Program-made: the position numbers and the translations under genes
Assembly (NCBI GenBank): GCA_011250595.1
Contig: JAANMP010000044.1
Span: forward strand, 1 to 40,183
Length of the DNA stretch: 40,183 nt
Source of the DNA: Bacillus sp. MM2020_1
GTDB lineage: Bacteria > Bacillota > Bacilli > Bacillales > Cytobacillaceae
Reading direction: 5' to 3'
The notes under the pieces: model-generated
Seen by the model: the letters and a program-made list of their open reading frames with translations, nothing else
The model's database searches: none
Told to the model about the DNA's origin: nothing
Shown here: positions 1-7,264 of the stretch, piece by piece
Position numbering within the stretch: the stretch's first letter is position 1
How the letters are laid out: the number at the start of each line of letters is the position of its first letter

Positions 1-1
1 A

Positions 2-589
2 AATAAGAGTGTATACAGGATTTTAACTTTGAAACATAAATATAATATTAATAATAATAAAGTTGCACCTGTAAATGTAAATAATCTAAATAATCAAATA
101 ACAAAAACGATATCAAATGCTTCAGTGTCTGCGACAAATAGCACAAAGAATAAATTGCTAATAAATATAGCGACTAAAGCAAAAGTAGGTTCAATAATAA
201 ACGCTGATTTTCATTTGAAAAGTAATACAATTGATGAAGTAAGAAAGAGTTGGGGAAAAGAAGATAAATGTGATTATGTTGCCGCTGCGAAAGGCACTTT
301 CTGCACTTATAGTAAACAACATGTAGTTGTGGCTTATTATAAAGGGCAGCAGTTGTTTGAGATTCGATCTTATGATCCTAGTTTAAAAGCCTTAACCATT
401 CAGGATATAAAGAATTATTTTGGTTCTCCGAAAACAGATGTTAAAACAACTAACAAGGAAGAAATTATCAGCTATACAGTTGGCACCAATACCTTAAAGT
501 TTGTATTTCCTTTAGGACCTCAACACTTGTATCTTGATCATTACTCTCTCTATAACGCATCCATAGTTAAAAATAATATGGCTGGTTAA
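2..589 (+). CDS. YjgB-like DUF4309 protein, 5' end outside the window
   Basis: The reading frame is open to the first base of the window, so the true start and any signal peptide probably lie upstream; the TTG at 29 has no ribosome binding site. The core looks like the DUF4309 family (B. subtilis YjgB type): an N-terminal stretch 'IDEVRKSWGKEDK', then 'YVAAAKGTFCTYSKQHVV' and 'EIRSYDPSLKALTIQDIK', ending in a hydrophobic strand-rich tail 'LKFVFPLGPQHLYLDHYSL'. Family members are usually secreted or lipoprotein-like; their function is not established. The Asn/Lys-rich linker before the domain is of low complexity. A hairpin terminator follows 43 bases after the stop. Family call is from remembered similarity; role is unknown. 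Confidence 0.75.
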   Translation, partial: NKSVYRILTLKHKYNINNNKVAPVNVNNLNNQITKTISNASVSATNSTKNKLLINIATKAKVGSIINADFHLKSNTIDEVRKSWGKEDKCDYVAAAKGTFCTYSKQHVVVAYYKGQQLFEIRSYDPSLKALTIQDIKNYFGSPKTDVKTTNKEEIISYTVGTNTLKFVFPLGPQHLYLDHYSLYNASIVKNNMAG

Positions 590-631
590 AAAAAGATGGG
601 TGTCGACACCTAAAATATCAAAGACCGATTC

Positions 632-656
632 GGCTGCCATTTTGGCGGCTTTTTCT
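632..656 (+). terminator. Intrinsic terminator after the DUF4309 gene
   Basis: Six-pair stem (GCTGCC/GGCGGC with one G-U pair, arms 633-638 and 644-649) with an ATTTT loop, followed directly by a T-rich tract. Confidence 0.75.
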
Positions 657-750
657 TATTGCATTAACGGGGGATTAGTGGAACAAGATATCTAATGGTT
701 ATTCAACTTAAAGTACCATTTGTAAAATTTCCATGCTAAAAATAAAGTAG

Positions 751-1083
751 CTAAACGGATGCCCAAGTATAATACCATTTCCAATTAATATATGAAATGA
801 GATTGGTGTACTTTTCAATGATGACTTCAGGTATGGTTAGTCCTGTGGAAAAGGTAAATAGATATAAAAACTTTTTCCATATAGTATTGGTTTTGGGGTT
901 TCTAGCAGTTTCCAAATAAGTGTCTATTAATAGACAAACTGGTAATTTTTTAGTAATATATTCAGTGAAAGAACATATGTTTGTAGTTATCACGTTTTCT
1001 TCATGAAAAGTTCTAATAAAGCTAGGGTCCGAATTCGTTACTAAGACAGGATGGTTTTCAAGATGGGCAAAAGGGATTCCATC
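751..1083 (-). pseudogene. C-terminal remnant of a CBO0543-like membrane protein
   Basis: The minus-strand frame is open from 1083 down to the stop at 751-753, but no start with a ribosome binding site is visible. The last 60 residues contain 'GLTIPEVIIEKYTNLISY' followed by 'INWKWYYTWASV', which resembles the conserved C-terminal signature of CBO0543-type Bacillus membrane proteins (a helix, then E-K-Y-T-x-L-I and W-x-W-Y). The N-terminal part of this frame ('FAHLENHPVLVTNSDPSF') was not recognised. A matching N-terminal fragment lies at 3035-3154 on the same strand beyond the TnpB gene, so both are probably halves of one disrupted gene. The family assignment is from memory. Confidence 0.4.
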
Positions 1084-1140
1084 TTATTTGGATGGATTTG
1101 CTTATTTCCTATTTTTATAAAAATCGAAAGGGGTAAGGAG

Positions 1141-2682
1141 ATGTTACAAACTTACCAAACGAAACTAAGCAATATTTTTCTTAATACAGAATGGACTACG
1201 GATATGTATCTTGAAGAGTATGGGAAGTTTTTTGGTATATTAGAGAGGAAATTATTTGTTCAAACCCATATCCAAGGAATTCCTTCATATAGTCTAAAAA
1301 AGACTTTTTCCAAGAGGTATGGCATAACGGCACGGCAATTTAATTCCATAAGGATGCAATTGGACGGAAAGGTCTCTTCTATATTCGAGAAAAGAAAACT
1401 TGAAATTCAAGAACTTAAAGCTAAAACGGCTTACTTACAAAATATCATCGGAAAGAAAACCTCTCAGAAAGAACTTCTGTACAAAAAACTCCTACAGATC
1501 TCTCAAACGAGCACCATTTTTCTCAAACAAAGGAAGAACTATCAGAATCTCAAATTATATCTTCATCAGAAAAAGCGGCGTCTAAGAAACTTACTACAAA
1601 AATTAGATAAGCTGAAATTTAATGAAGCGAATAAAAAAATTCCTCTCTGTTTTGGTTCGAAACAGCTATTCCATAAACAATTTCATTTAGAAGAGAATAA
1701 ATATACCGACCACAGACAATGGCGGGAGGATTGGATTGCTGCACGAAGCTCCCAGTTTTTAGTCATTGGTTCAATGGATGAAACATTTGGGAACCAAACA
1801 GCCACTTACAATCTACAAAACAGCTTACGACTGCGTGTTGCGGATCATTCTATACCAAAATACGGGAAATATATCACCTTTCCAGAAGTGAAATTCCCCT
1901 ACGGGCAGGAAATGATGGATCGGGCAAAAGTGTCTTATATGGGGGTTACCCGAGCAGGCAAACATCAAAAATATTACATCGCCATCACCTATCGTTTCTT
2001 AAAACAGAAAAAAGGATGGTATCTAAACGCAACCGTAGAGAGAAACATTCCAAAAGTAGGAACATCTAACTTAAATGGACTAATTGGAATCGATGTGAAT
2101 GCCGGTTTTTTATCGATGTGTGAAATTGACCGATTCGGCAACCCGATTAAAAGTTGGCGAATCAATGTTCCCATGTACAGTCGGCAAACAGAACAGGTAA
2201 AAGCTTCTTTAAGTGATGCGATTAAACGGATTCTTGGTTATGCCGTTTTCGTACAAAAAGATGTGGTCATCGAAAAGTTAGACTTCTCCAAGAAGAAAAT
2301 CCAATTAAGAGAATCGGGTCGAAAATATGCACGAATGCTTTCGGGATTTGCTTATTCTTCTTTTAATCAATTAATGGAATCCAAAGGAAAAAAAGAGGGA
2401 GTCAGAATCCGAAAGATCAACCCAGCTTTTACGAGTCAAATTGGGCAGATGAAATTTATGGCGAGATACGGACTAAGTTCCCATGGTTCGGCAGCCTGTA
2501 TGATTGCGAGAAGAGGATATTATTTTAGGATGGAAACACCAAAATATGATACCGTGCTTTCGCTTCCTAAGAGATTTGATAAGGAAAAATCCAATACTAG
2601 TAATTGGAGAACAATCACCAAACATTTAAAGAAGGAATATACCTTTCAAGATAAGATTGAACTATTAAAAGCAGATATTTAA
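1141..2682 (+). CDS. TnpB-related RuvC-like protein of the IS200/IS605 group
   Basis: 513 residues if translation starts at ATG 1141, which follows GAAAGGGGTAAGGAG; the in-frame ATG at 1051 has no ribosome binding site and its extension does not look coding. The N-terminal half is basic and coiled (about residues 70-190), as in TnpB recognition lobes. RuvC-I is 'LIGIDVNAGFLSMCEID' with Asp about 318, and RuvC-II is 'VVIEKLDF' with Glu about 378. The RuvC-III region reads 'GLSSHGSAACMIARRGYYF', with His about 448 where TnpB normally has Asp (D-x-N-A-A). No CxxC zinc ribbon lies between RuvC-II and III. I recall TnpB-related proteins of this length with a similar 'xHxxAAxxIARR' motif, so the change may be a family trait. 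There is no TnpA nearby. Canonical nuclease activity is doubtful; RNA-guided binding is possible. Confidence 0.8.
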   Translation: MLQTYQTKLSNIFLNTEWTTDMYLEEYGKFFGILERKLFVQTHIQGIPSYSLKKTFSKRYGITARQFNSIRMQLDGKVSSIFEKRKLEIQELKAKTAYLQNIIGKKTSQKELLYKKLLQISQTSTIFLKQRKNYQNLKLYLHQKKRRLRNLLQKLDKLKFNEANKKIPLCFGSKQLFHKQFHLEENKYTDHRQWREDWIAARSSQFLVIGSMDETFGNQTATYNLQNSLRLRVADHSIPKYGKYITFPEVKFPYGQEMMDRAKVSYMGVTRAGKHQKYYIAITYRFLKQKKGWYLNATVERNIPKVGTSNLNGLIGIDVNAGFLSMCEIDRFGNPIKSWRINVPMYSRQTEQVKASLSDAIKRILGYAVFVQKDVVIEKLDFSKKKIQLRESGRKYARMLSGFAYSSFNQLMESKGKKEGVRIRKINPAFTSQIGQMKFMARYGLSSHGSAACMIARRGYYFRMETPKYDTVLSLPKRFDKEKSNTSNWRTITKHLKKEYTFQDKIELLKADI

Positions 2683-2689
2683 CAAAATT

Positions 2690-2985
2690 CATTGAGAGAT
2701 TGGAGCAACGCTTCCTATTTACCTGGAAGGAAGAATAGGACCACGTACTCCAATTTAAGATTATTTTCGTAAGAAAGAGCGTAGCTAACAGCCAGTCTAG
2801 AGTATCGAAGGATATCCTATGGCGTGAATTTCATTTGATGGATGGAAGACATGGCATTGCGACGGAAGCGTTGAAGTTTGGTAGGGTTGAAAAACTTTTA
2901 AAGACGGATGTTTCCATTCTAGAATTAGGGTGTGATTCCCTAACGTCATTCGCAAAAAGCTCTGTTCGTTTTGCGTGCTAAATGG
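2690..2985 (+). ncRNA. Structured region 3' of tnpB, candidate guide (omega/reRNA-like) RNA
   Basis: No convincing ORF. Two nested stems share one axis: ATTGGAG (2699-2705) with CTCCAAT (2748-2754), and TCCTATT (2713-2719) with AATAGGA (2734-2740), separated by a symmetric 7/7 internal loop. Further downstream are TTAGGG/CCCTAA and CGCAAAA/TTTTGCG hairpins within about 2924-2975. In characterised TnpB elements the guide RNA is transcribed from exactly this place, overlapping or following the 3' end of tnpB, with the guide drawn from DNA beyond the element end. The stems are seen directly; the RNA role and both ends are inference. Confidence 0.4.
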
Positions 2986-3034
2986 AATAGATATATTTCA
3001 TATAGAACATATAGATAGTAATATCCACAAATGT

Positions 3035-3154
3035 CTATATATTTTTAGGAACGGTAGCAATTGCTTCGCGAAGTCGATTTCGAGGGATAACTTTCCAAAG
3101 AACGATAGGTAATATTATCCATAGTAGAAGCATCACAAAATAATCTGATTTCAT
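3035..3154 (-). pseudogene. N-terminal remnant of a CBO0543-like membrane protein
   Basis: A 39-codon minus-strand ORF starts at ATG 3154 after AAAAAAGGTGAGCTA. It encodes one hydrophobic helix followed by a basic patch ('MLLLWIILPIVLW', then 'KVIPRNRLREAIA'), which resembles the N-terminus of CBO0543-type membrane proteins, and then hits a stop. Full-length members are about 150-170 residues. The likely missing C-terminal part is at 751-960 on the same strand, with the TnpB gene in between. Confidence 0.4.
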
Positions 3155-3280
3155 TAGCTCACCTTTTTTACCTTAGTTTGCAATATAACAGAAAAATTTA
3201 TCCAGATAGTGAAGTATTGTACTCAAGCTAACGAATTCTAATCTTTCTATCTGAAAAATGGAAAGGCAAAAGCGGTTTGA

Positions 3281-3349
3281 TTATCACCTATAGAGGAGAT
3301 TTGCAGGACATTAGAATGTCAACCAGGAGATATTTTAGAATACCAAGGA
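3281..3349 (+). pseudogene. C-terminal remnant of a YozG-like XRE regulator
   Basis: Read from 3281 the plus strand gives 'LSPIEEICRTLECQPGDILEYQ', close to the conserved end of small XRE-family repressors (I/L-x-x-I-C-x-x-L-x-C-Q-P-G-D-I-L-E-Y). A TGA directly precedes this frame and no DNA-binding helices are found upstream, so only the tail survives. It is one of several decayed fragments around the TnpB gene. Confidence 0.45.
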
Positions 3350-3494
3350 AGAAGGCACTCAAGGATAATAAAGGATATAAAACAAATTTCTTCAACTTAC
3401 ATAACCGATTTTTCATGTGTTGTATGCAGTAAACTTCTTGCATGAAAAATATACCTTCTGGAAAAATTATATCAAAGGAAGGAAGGTGAATTAT

Positions 3495-4049
3495 GTGCCA
3501 GATGTTTTGGAGGCTATTAAAAATGTAGTTCAGTCATTGATCGACGATGAGCCCAAATCACCATTACATGTTGGTGAAGTGATGGCTTGCTGGTTATTTT
3601 TAGCCTTATGCGCGGAGACACAGGTACAGACGGAGGCAGGAATTAATAGCACGACCGACCCTGAATTGAGAAAAGCGCTTCATGAAGCAGTCGAGATGTT
3701 CAAATCGCAGAAAGAGGAACTCACAGCATTCCTGCGGTTAGAGGGAGTCCCATTACCACCAACAAGCGAATCAAAACCACTCTCAAATCCAAACAGTGTC
3801 CCATTGGGGGTCAAGTTAACGGATAAAGAACTTGCAAACAGCCTTAAGAAAAAAATATCGATGGCGATAACAAACTGTGCAAATGCATCAGCTCAAATCA
3901 TTCGTAACGATGTTGGTATAATGATGGGCAAATTTTTGCAGGAACATATAACCTTTTTAATAACTTTTAAATCACAAATGCGAAAACGAGGATGGCTTAA
4001 CGTGCCACCGCCGTATCATCCAGCAGGTTCACCGAATACAGGAAGGTGA
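3495..4049 (+). CDS. DUF3231 family protein (first tandem copy)
   Basis: 184 residues from GTG 3495. GGAAGGTG followed by six bases and GTG is repeated exactly at the second copy, which fixes both starts; the longer frame from 3417 lacks a ribosome binding site. The protein is largely alpha-helical, with 'PLHVGEVMACWLFL', 'GINSTTDPELRKALHEAVEMF', 'LEGVPLPP' and a C-terminal 'RGWLNVPPPYHPAGSP', all typical of DUF3231, a family of spore-former proteins with a helical-bundle, coat-F-like fold. Many members carry two repeats in one polypeptide; here each repeat is its own gene. Molecular function is unknown; a spore-associated role is only suggested by taxonomic distribution. The stop is five bases before the next start, so the two are co-translated. 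Confidence 0.85.
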   Translation: MPDVLEAIKNVVQSLIDDEPKSPLHVGEVMACWLFLALCAETQVQTEAGINSTTDPELRKALHEAVEMFKSQKEELTAFLRLEGVPLPPTSESKPLSNPNSVPLGVKLTDKELANSLKKKISMAITNCANASAQIIRNDVGIMMGKFLQEHITFLITFKSQMRKRGWLNVPPPYHPAGSPNTGR

Positions 4050-4054
4050 GAAAT

Positions 4055-4630
4055 GTGCCAGACGTATTAGAAGCTGTTAAAAATGTTTTGCAATCTTTGA
4101 TGGACGATGAGCCCAAACCACCCTTACATGTTGGTGAGGTTATGTCTTTCTGGTCATTCCTTTCTGAAATGGCGGAGGAACAAGTCCATTCAGAAGCAGG
4201 GATTAATAGTACAACTGACCCCGAATTGAGGAAAGCTTTTCATGCCGCCGTAAAAATGTTCAAATCTCAGAAAGAACGACTGACAGCATTTATGCGATTA
4301 GAAGGAGTCCCTTTACCACCTTTAAGTGAATCTAAGCCGATCTCCGATCCAAATATGGTACCGTTGGGCGTCAAGTTGACGGATGATGAACTTGCAAACA
4401 GCATTGGTATAAAAATATATCTAGGTATTTCATTTTGTGCTACCGCCATAATTGAGTCGATACGTACCGATGTTGGTTTATTATGGGTTGAATTTTTACA
4501 GGAATACATGACATTTGGAGTAACCATAAAAACACTAATGAAAAAACGAGGGTGGCTTAAAGTGCCGCCTTACTATTATCCGCCTGGTTCACCCAGTCAA
4601 TGGCAGAATGAAAGCAATCAAAAAATATAA
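4055..4630 (+). CDS. DUF3231 family protein (second tandem copy)
   Basis: 191 residues from GTG 4055 (GGAAGGTG at 4041-4048). It closely matches the preceding gene across its length, keeping 'PLHVGEVM', 'GINSTTDPELRKAFHAAVKMF', 'LEGVPLPP', 'SVPLGVKLTD/MVPLGVKLTD' and the 'RGWLKVPPYYYPPGSP' tail. The most divergent stretch is the segment after the 'VKLTD' motif. It is clearly a tandem duplicate. Whether the pair forms a heterodimer equivalent to the two-repeat single-chain members is inference. A terminator follows at 4699. Confidence 0.85.
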   Translation: MPDVLEAVKNVLQSLMDDEPKPPLHVGEVMSFWSFLSEMAEEQVHSEAGINSTTDPELRKAFHAAVKMFKSQKERLTAFMRLEGVPLPPLSESKPISDPNMVPLGVKLTDDELANSIGIKIYLGISFCATAIIESIRTDVGLLWVEFLQEYMTFGVTIKTLMKKRGWLKVPPYYYPPGSPSQWQNESNQKI

Positions 4631-4698
4631 ATGATCTGAATATAGGTATGAACGGAAGTCAACTACCTGTTCATCCGAGGGTACTTTATTGAAGATAC

Positions 4699-4726
4699 GG
4701 CTGTCATAAAAAGGCAGCTTTTTCTT
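4699..4726 (+). terminator. Intrinsic terminator after the DUF3231 pair
   Basis: Stem GCTGTC/GGCAGC (4700-4705 with 4713-4718, one G-U pair), AT-rich loop, then TTTTTCTT. Confidence 0.75.
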
Positions 4727-4876
4727 GTTATGGAGACACCTACGTTTGAAAGGAGAAAATAATCTAATTTAAATAAATGAAAAAAGAAGCATCATGAAAA
4801 AAATCATGCACATTTTTGTATCATTCAGCATATAGTAACTTCTGTGAGAAATTTTTCTAGGAAGGAAGTAAGAACA

Positions 4877-5014
4877 ATGAATAACATTCAATTCAAAACA
4901 TCAAAGGAAAACGACTGTAAAAATGGAGGGAATGGATATAAAATTGTTGAGATCAATGTCTCGGATCCAAATGAAAATTTATTTGCCGTAGTTACGCCTA
5001 TTAAAAAACAATAA
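4877..5014 (+). CDS. Small 45-residue hypothetical protein
   Basis: ATG 4877 is preceded by GGAAGGAAG at a good distance and the frame runs 45 codons to TAA. The sequence begins 'MNNIQFKTSKENDCKNGGNG' and ends 'LFAVVTPIKKQ'; it is hydrophilic, with no signal peptide or membrane helix and a single cysteine. I do not recognise a family. It sits alone between two terminator-like hairpins, so it would be a single-gene transcript. The ribosome binding site is the main evidence that it is real. Confidence 0.5.
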   Translation: MNNIQFKTSKENDCKNGGNGYKIVEINVSDPNENLFAVVTPIKKQ

Positions 5015-5174
5015 GAGAGAGAATCTCTGTAATTAGTTGAAAGATCCTTTTTTTAATACATAGAAAGATACTGTCCATTACTAGTCCCACTATGATATTT
5101 AAAAGAAGTGAAACGAAATTCTATTGCAAAAGGTTAGCTGTAAGTGTCTATTAAAAAATATATACCGTGATAAA

Positions 5175-5207
5175 AATAGAGTAGCTTTCTGCTGGGGCTA
5201 CTCTATT
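5175..5207. terminator. Strong hairpin between the small ORF and the EamA gene
   Basis: Perfect 11-bp stem AATAGAGTAGC/GCTACTCTATT (5175-5185, 5197-5207). The plus side lacks a clean T tract; the minus side continues into CTATTTTTATC, so it may act on either strand. Confidence 0.55.
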
Positions 5208-5287
5208 CCTACGTCTCTTATTTGATCCCATGTTCGGACCTCGTCCTTCACCTGTTTCGTGGGCAGGTACCAAGTGATACAAAAGCA

Positions 5288-5315
5288 AACCCCTTCAGAA
5301 AAAGTTGAAGGGGTT
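5288..5315 (-). terminator. Intrinsic terminator of the EamA transporter gene
   Basis: Perfect 10-bp stem AACCCCTTCA/TGAAGGGGTT, eight-base loop, placed just after the minus-strand stop and followed on that strand by TTTGCTTTTG. Confidence 0.75.
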
Positions 5316-5323
5316 GTTAAATA

Positions 5324-6199
5324 CTATTTTTTCTCCATAATAACCAATAAAACACCAATAAGAATCAGGATGGAGCCCATCCAAAACGTTACACCTATAT
5401 TCTCTCCTAGAATAACCCAACCGAGTAAGGTCCCAACCACGGGTTGAAAGAAGAAAAATATCCCTCCACTGGAGGCATTGAGCATTTGTAATCCACGATT
5501 CCAAAGTAGAAATCCGCCTGCAGTTGAGACAATACCCAAATACAAGACTCCTCCCCAAATGGTCGGGTGAGTCAGTTGAGAGGTATTCATTGCGTGTAAC
5601 CGAGGCAAAACAAAAGGTGTTAACACGATTAGGGCTACCAAGATGGAATAGGTCGTTACCACAATTTGTGAATAATCACTCGGCACAAGCTTTATGAGTA
5701 CCGACATGAGCGCCCAGGTTAAAGCAGCAATAATTAGTGAAATCCCACCAAGTGTACTGGAAAAGGTTACATGACCGACTCCAACAATGAGAAAAACCCC
5801 AATAGTCGCTAAACAAACGGAGAGTCCCTTTTTTAGCGTCAACCGTTCTTTAAGGAGTAAGCGAGCAAAAATAACCATAAATGCTGGTGTTGAAGATGTA
5901 ATAATAGCTCCCATTTGTGCAGAGGACAGCATGGTACCCGTTTCCTGAGTAAAAATTGAAATGGCGTTACCAATGATTCCAATGGCTATGATTATTAAGA
6001 AATGTCGTTTATCGATTCGCCATTTTTGTCGTGTAATGAAGCCGATAATGAGAAGTGCGACAATAGCTACTAAGTAACGCATCCAGACAAGTTCCAGTGG
6101 GGGTATAACCGATACCACAATTTTAACAACAACGTACATTCCACCCCAAATACTGGAGGCTAAAGCTAAATAGATAGAACCTAATAAGTTGTTTTTCAA
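5324..6199 (-). CDS. EamA-family drug/metabolite transporter
   Basis: 291 residues from TTG 6199, chosen because GGAGGG lies nine bases upstream and the product then starts 'MKNNLLGSIYLALASSIWGG', the usual EamA N-terminus; longer frames to 6265 lack a ribosome binding site. About ten membrane helices are arranged as two EamA halves: 'ASSIWGGMYVVVKI', 'LVWMRYLVAIVALLI' and 'TSSTPAFMVIFARLLLKERLT' in the first; 'LTWALMSVLIKL' and 'FFFQPVVGTLLGWVILGE' in the second. Members export or import small organic solutes at the cytoplasmic membrane; the substrate cannot be predicted. It is a single-gene unit with its own terminator. Confidence 0.9.
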   Translation of the reverse strand: MKNNLLGSIYLALASSIWGGMYVVVKIVVSVIPPLELVWMRYLVAIVALLIIGFITRQKWRIDKRHFLIIIAIGIIGNAISIFTQETGTMLSSAQMGAIITSSTPAFMVIFARLLLKERLTLKKGLSVCLATIGVFLIVGVGHVTFSSTLGGISLIIAALTWALMSVLIKLVPSDYSQIVVTTYSILVALIVLTPFVLPRLHAMNTSQLTHPTIWGGVLYLGIVSTAGGFLLWNRGLQMLNASSGGIFFFFQPVVGTLLGWVILGENIGVTFWMGSILILIGVLLVIMEKK

Positions 6200-6439
6200 T
6201 TTATATTCCCTCCGTCTTTTAGTTAGGTCGAAATTGCCCTTACGGAGAGATGTAGTCACCTTCACTCCACTAAGAGCAGAAGTGAGCTACTGGTACATCA
6301 TTTTCAAATAATGGAATCCTATACATTCTCATTCACCTCAAGTCCAATCGATCTACAATTATCTGTGATTTATTGTAACAGAATATTAAGATTATTAACA
6401 TAAAATTGATGGACGAGCGTTTAATCCAATACTTTACAA

Positions 6440-6501
6440 TTGACAAAATGAACTGTAACGTTTAAATTTACAGTATAGAAACTGTAATGTTTTTTATTAC
6501 A
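6440..6501 (+). promoter_or_regulatory. spx promoter with two TGTAA-N9-TTACA operators
   Basis: Operator 1 is TGTAACGTTTAAATTTACA at 6454-6472 and operator 2 is TGTAATGTTTTTTATTACA at 6483-6501; both are 19-bp dyads with perfect 5-base arms. A -35-like TTGACA lies at 6440-6445 with a possible -10 (TAAATT) 17 bases later at 6463-6468, so operator 1 would cover the -10. The arrangement fits repression by an Rrf2-type regulator; the same dyad precedes three other genes in the window. Confidence 0.65.
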
Positions 6502-6547
6502 TTTAAAAGTGAATAGAACAAAAAACACGTAAGGAGTGTGTAGAAGT

Positions 6548-6943
6548 ATGGTGACTCTCTATACCACACCAAGCTGTGGTTCTTGCCGAAAAGCAAAAGC
6601 TTGGCTTGAGGAACATCAAATCGACTATATGGAAAGAAACATCTTATCTAATCCGCTCACAGTCGATGAAATTAAATCGATTCTTCGCATGACAGAAGAA
6701 GGGACTAGCGAAATTATTTCCACGAATTCGAAGGCGTTCCAAGAATTAAACGTAAATATTGAATCTCTTCCGCTTAATGAATTGTACAAATTAATAATCG
6801 AGCATCCCAAAATGGTGCGCCGGCCAATTATCCTAGACGAAAAAAGATTACAGGTTGGCTATAACGAGGACGAAATTCGTAGTTTTCTGCCCCGTAGAAT
6901 TCGATCATATTTGTACACCGAATTACAAAAAAAGGCAAATTAA
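6548..6943 (+). CDS. spx: Spx-family transcriptional regulator (paralogue)
   Basis: 131 residues from ATG 6548, exactly the length of B. subtilis Spx. The start '[23 protein letters not shown]' holds the redox switch Cys10-x-x-Cys13. '[21 protein letters not shown]' and '[26 protein letters not shown]' are the other conserved blocks. Spx binds the RNA polymerase alpha C-terminal domain and, once its cysteines form a disulfide, activates thiol-stress genes such as thioredoxin while blocking some activators. The housekeeping spx normally sits near mecA; this copy stands alone beside an Rrf2 regulator and is therefore probably a paralogue. AAGGAG lies 11 bases upstream of the ATG, slightly long; GTG 6536 would leave no spacing. 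Two dyads in its promoter link it to the Rrf2 regulon. Confidence 0.9.
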   Translation: MVTLYTTPSCGSCRKAKAWLEEHQIDYMERNILSNPLTVDEIKSILRMTEEGTSEIISTNSKAFQELNVNIESLPLNELYKLIIEHPKMVRRPIILDEKRLQVGYNEDEIRSFLPRRIRSYLYTELQKKAN

Positions 6944-6985
6944 GGGGCAGGTCTATACAGGAATTTTTAAAAGGAGGAAAAACGG

Positions 6986-7120
6986 ATGATTGAAGTATTT
7001 GTGAAAGTAAATTTTAATAATCAAAACTACCATACTAACGTGATTGTGAAAAAAGATATAACATGGGAAAAAATTAAACGAATAGCAGAAGAACAGGTCA
7101 AAAAACAATGGGGCATATAA
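6986..7120 (+). CDS. Small 44-residue protein, BA3454 stress-response-like
   Basis: ATG 6986 is preceded by AAGGAGG at ideal spacing. The product starts 'MIEVFVKVNFNNQNYHTNVI', continues with a 'VKKDITWEKIKRIAEEQV' helix and ends 'KKQWGI'. This beta-hairpin plus helix pattern resembles the short BA3454-type stress-response proteins I recall from the B. cereus group; that match is from memory. It is cytosolic, without cysteine. It starts 42 bases after the spx stop with no terminator between, so it is probably co-transcribed with spx. Confidence 0.65.
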   Translation: MIEVFVKVNFNNQNYHTNVIVKKDITWEKIKRIAEEQVKKQWGI

Positions 7121-7264
7121 ATAAAACCTGCTTACCATGAACCAATAAGCTGAAGTCTTGGCTAACTTATCTGTAATATACAGTACGTTATTAATTTTTA
7201 TAAAAATGCCGACCATAAATGTATTAGTAAATATAGATGAAAAGTTGTCTTAGGAGGCAAGCTC

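Noticed and set aside
1051..1140. Extended N-terminus of the TnpB-like protein from ATG 1051
   Set aside because: No ribosome binding site and no protein-like composition; ATG 1141 has a purine-rich site and fits the family start.
3417..3494. Longer start for DUF3231 copy 1
   Set aside because: The GGAAGGTG-N6-GTG context is identical in both copies, fixing the start at 3495.
7171..7183. CTGTA-N3-TACAG as a seventh Rrf2 operator before Rrf2 gene 1
   Set aside because: The spacer is three bases instead of nine; kept only as a partial dyad in the gene entry.
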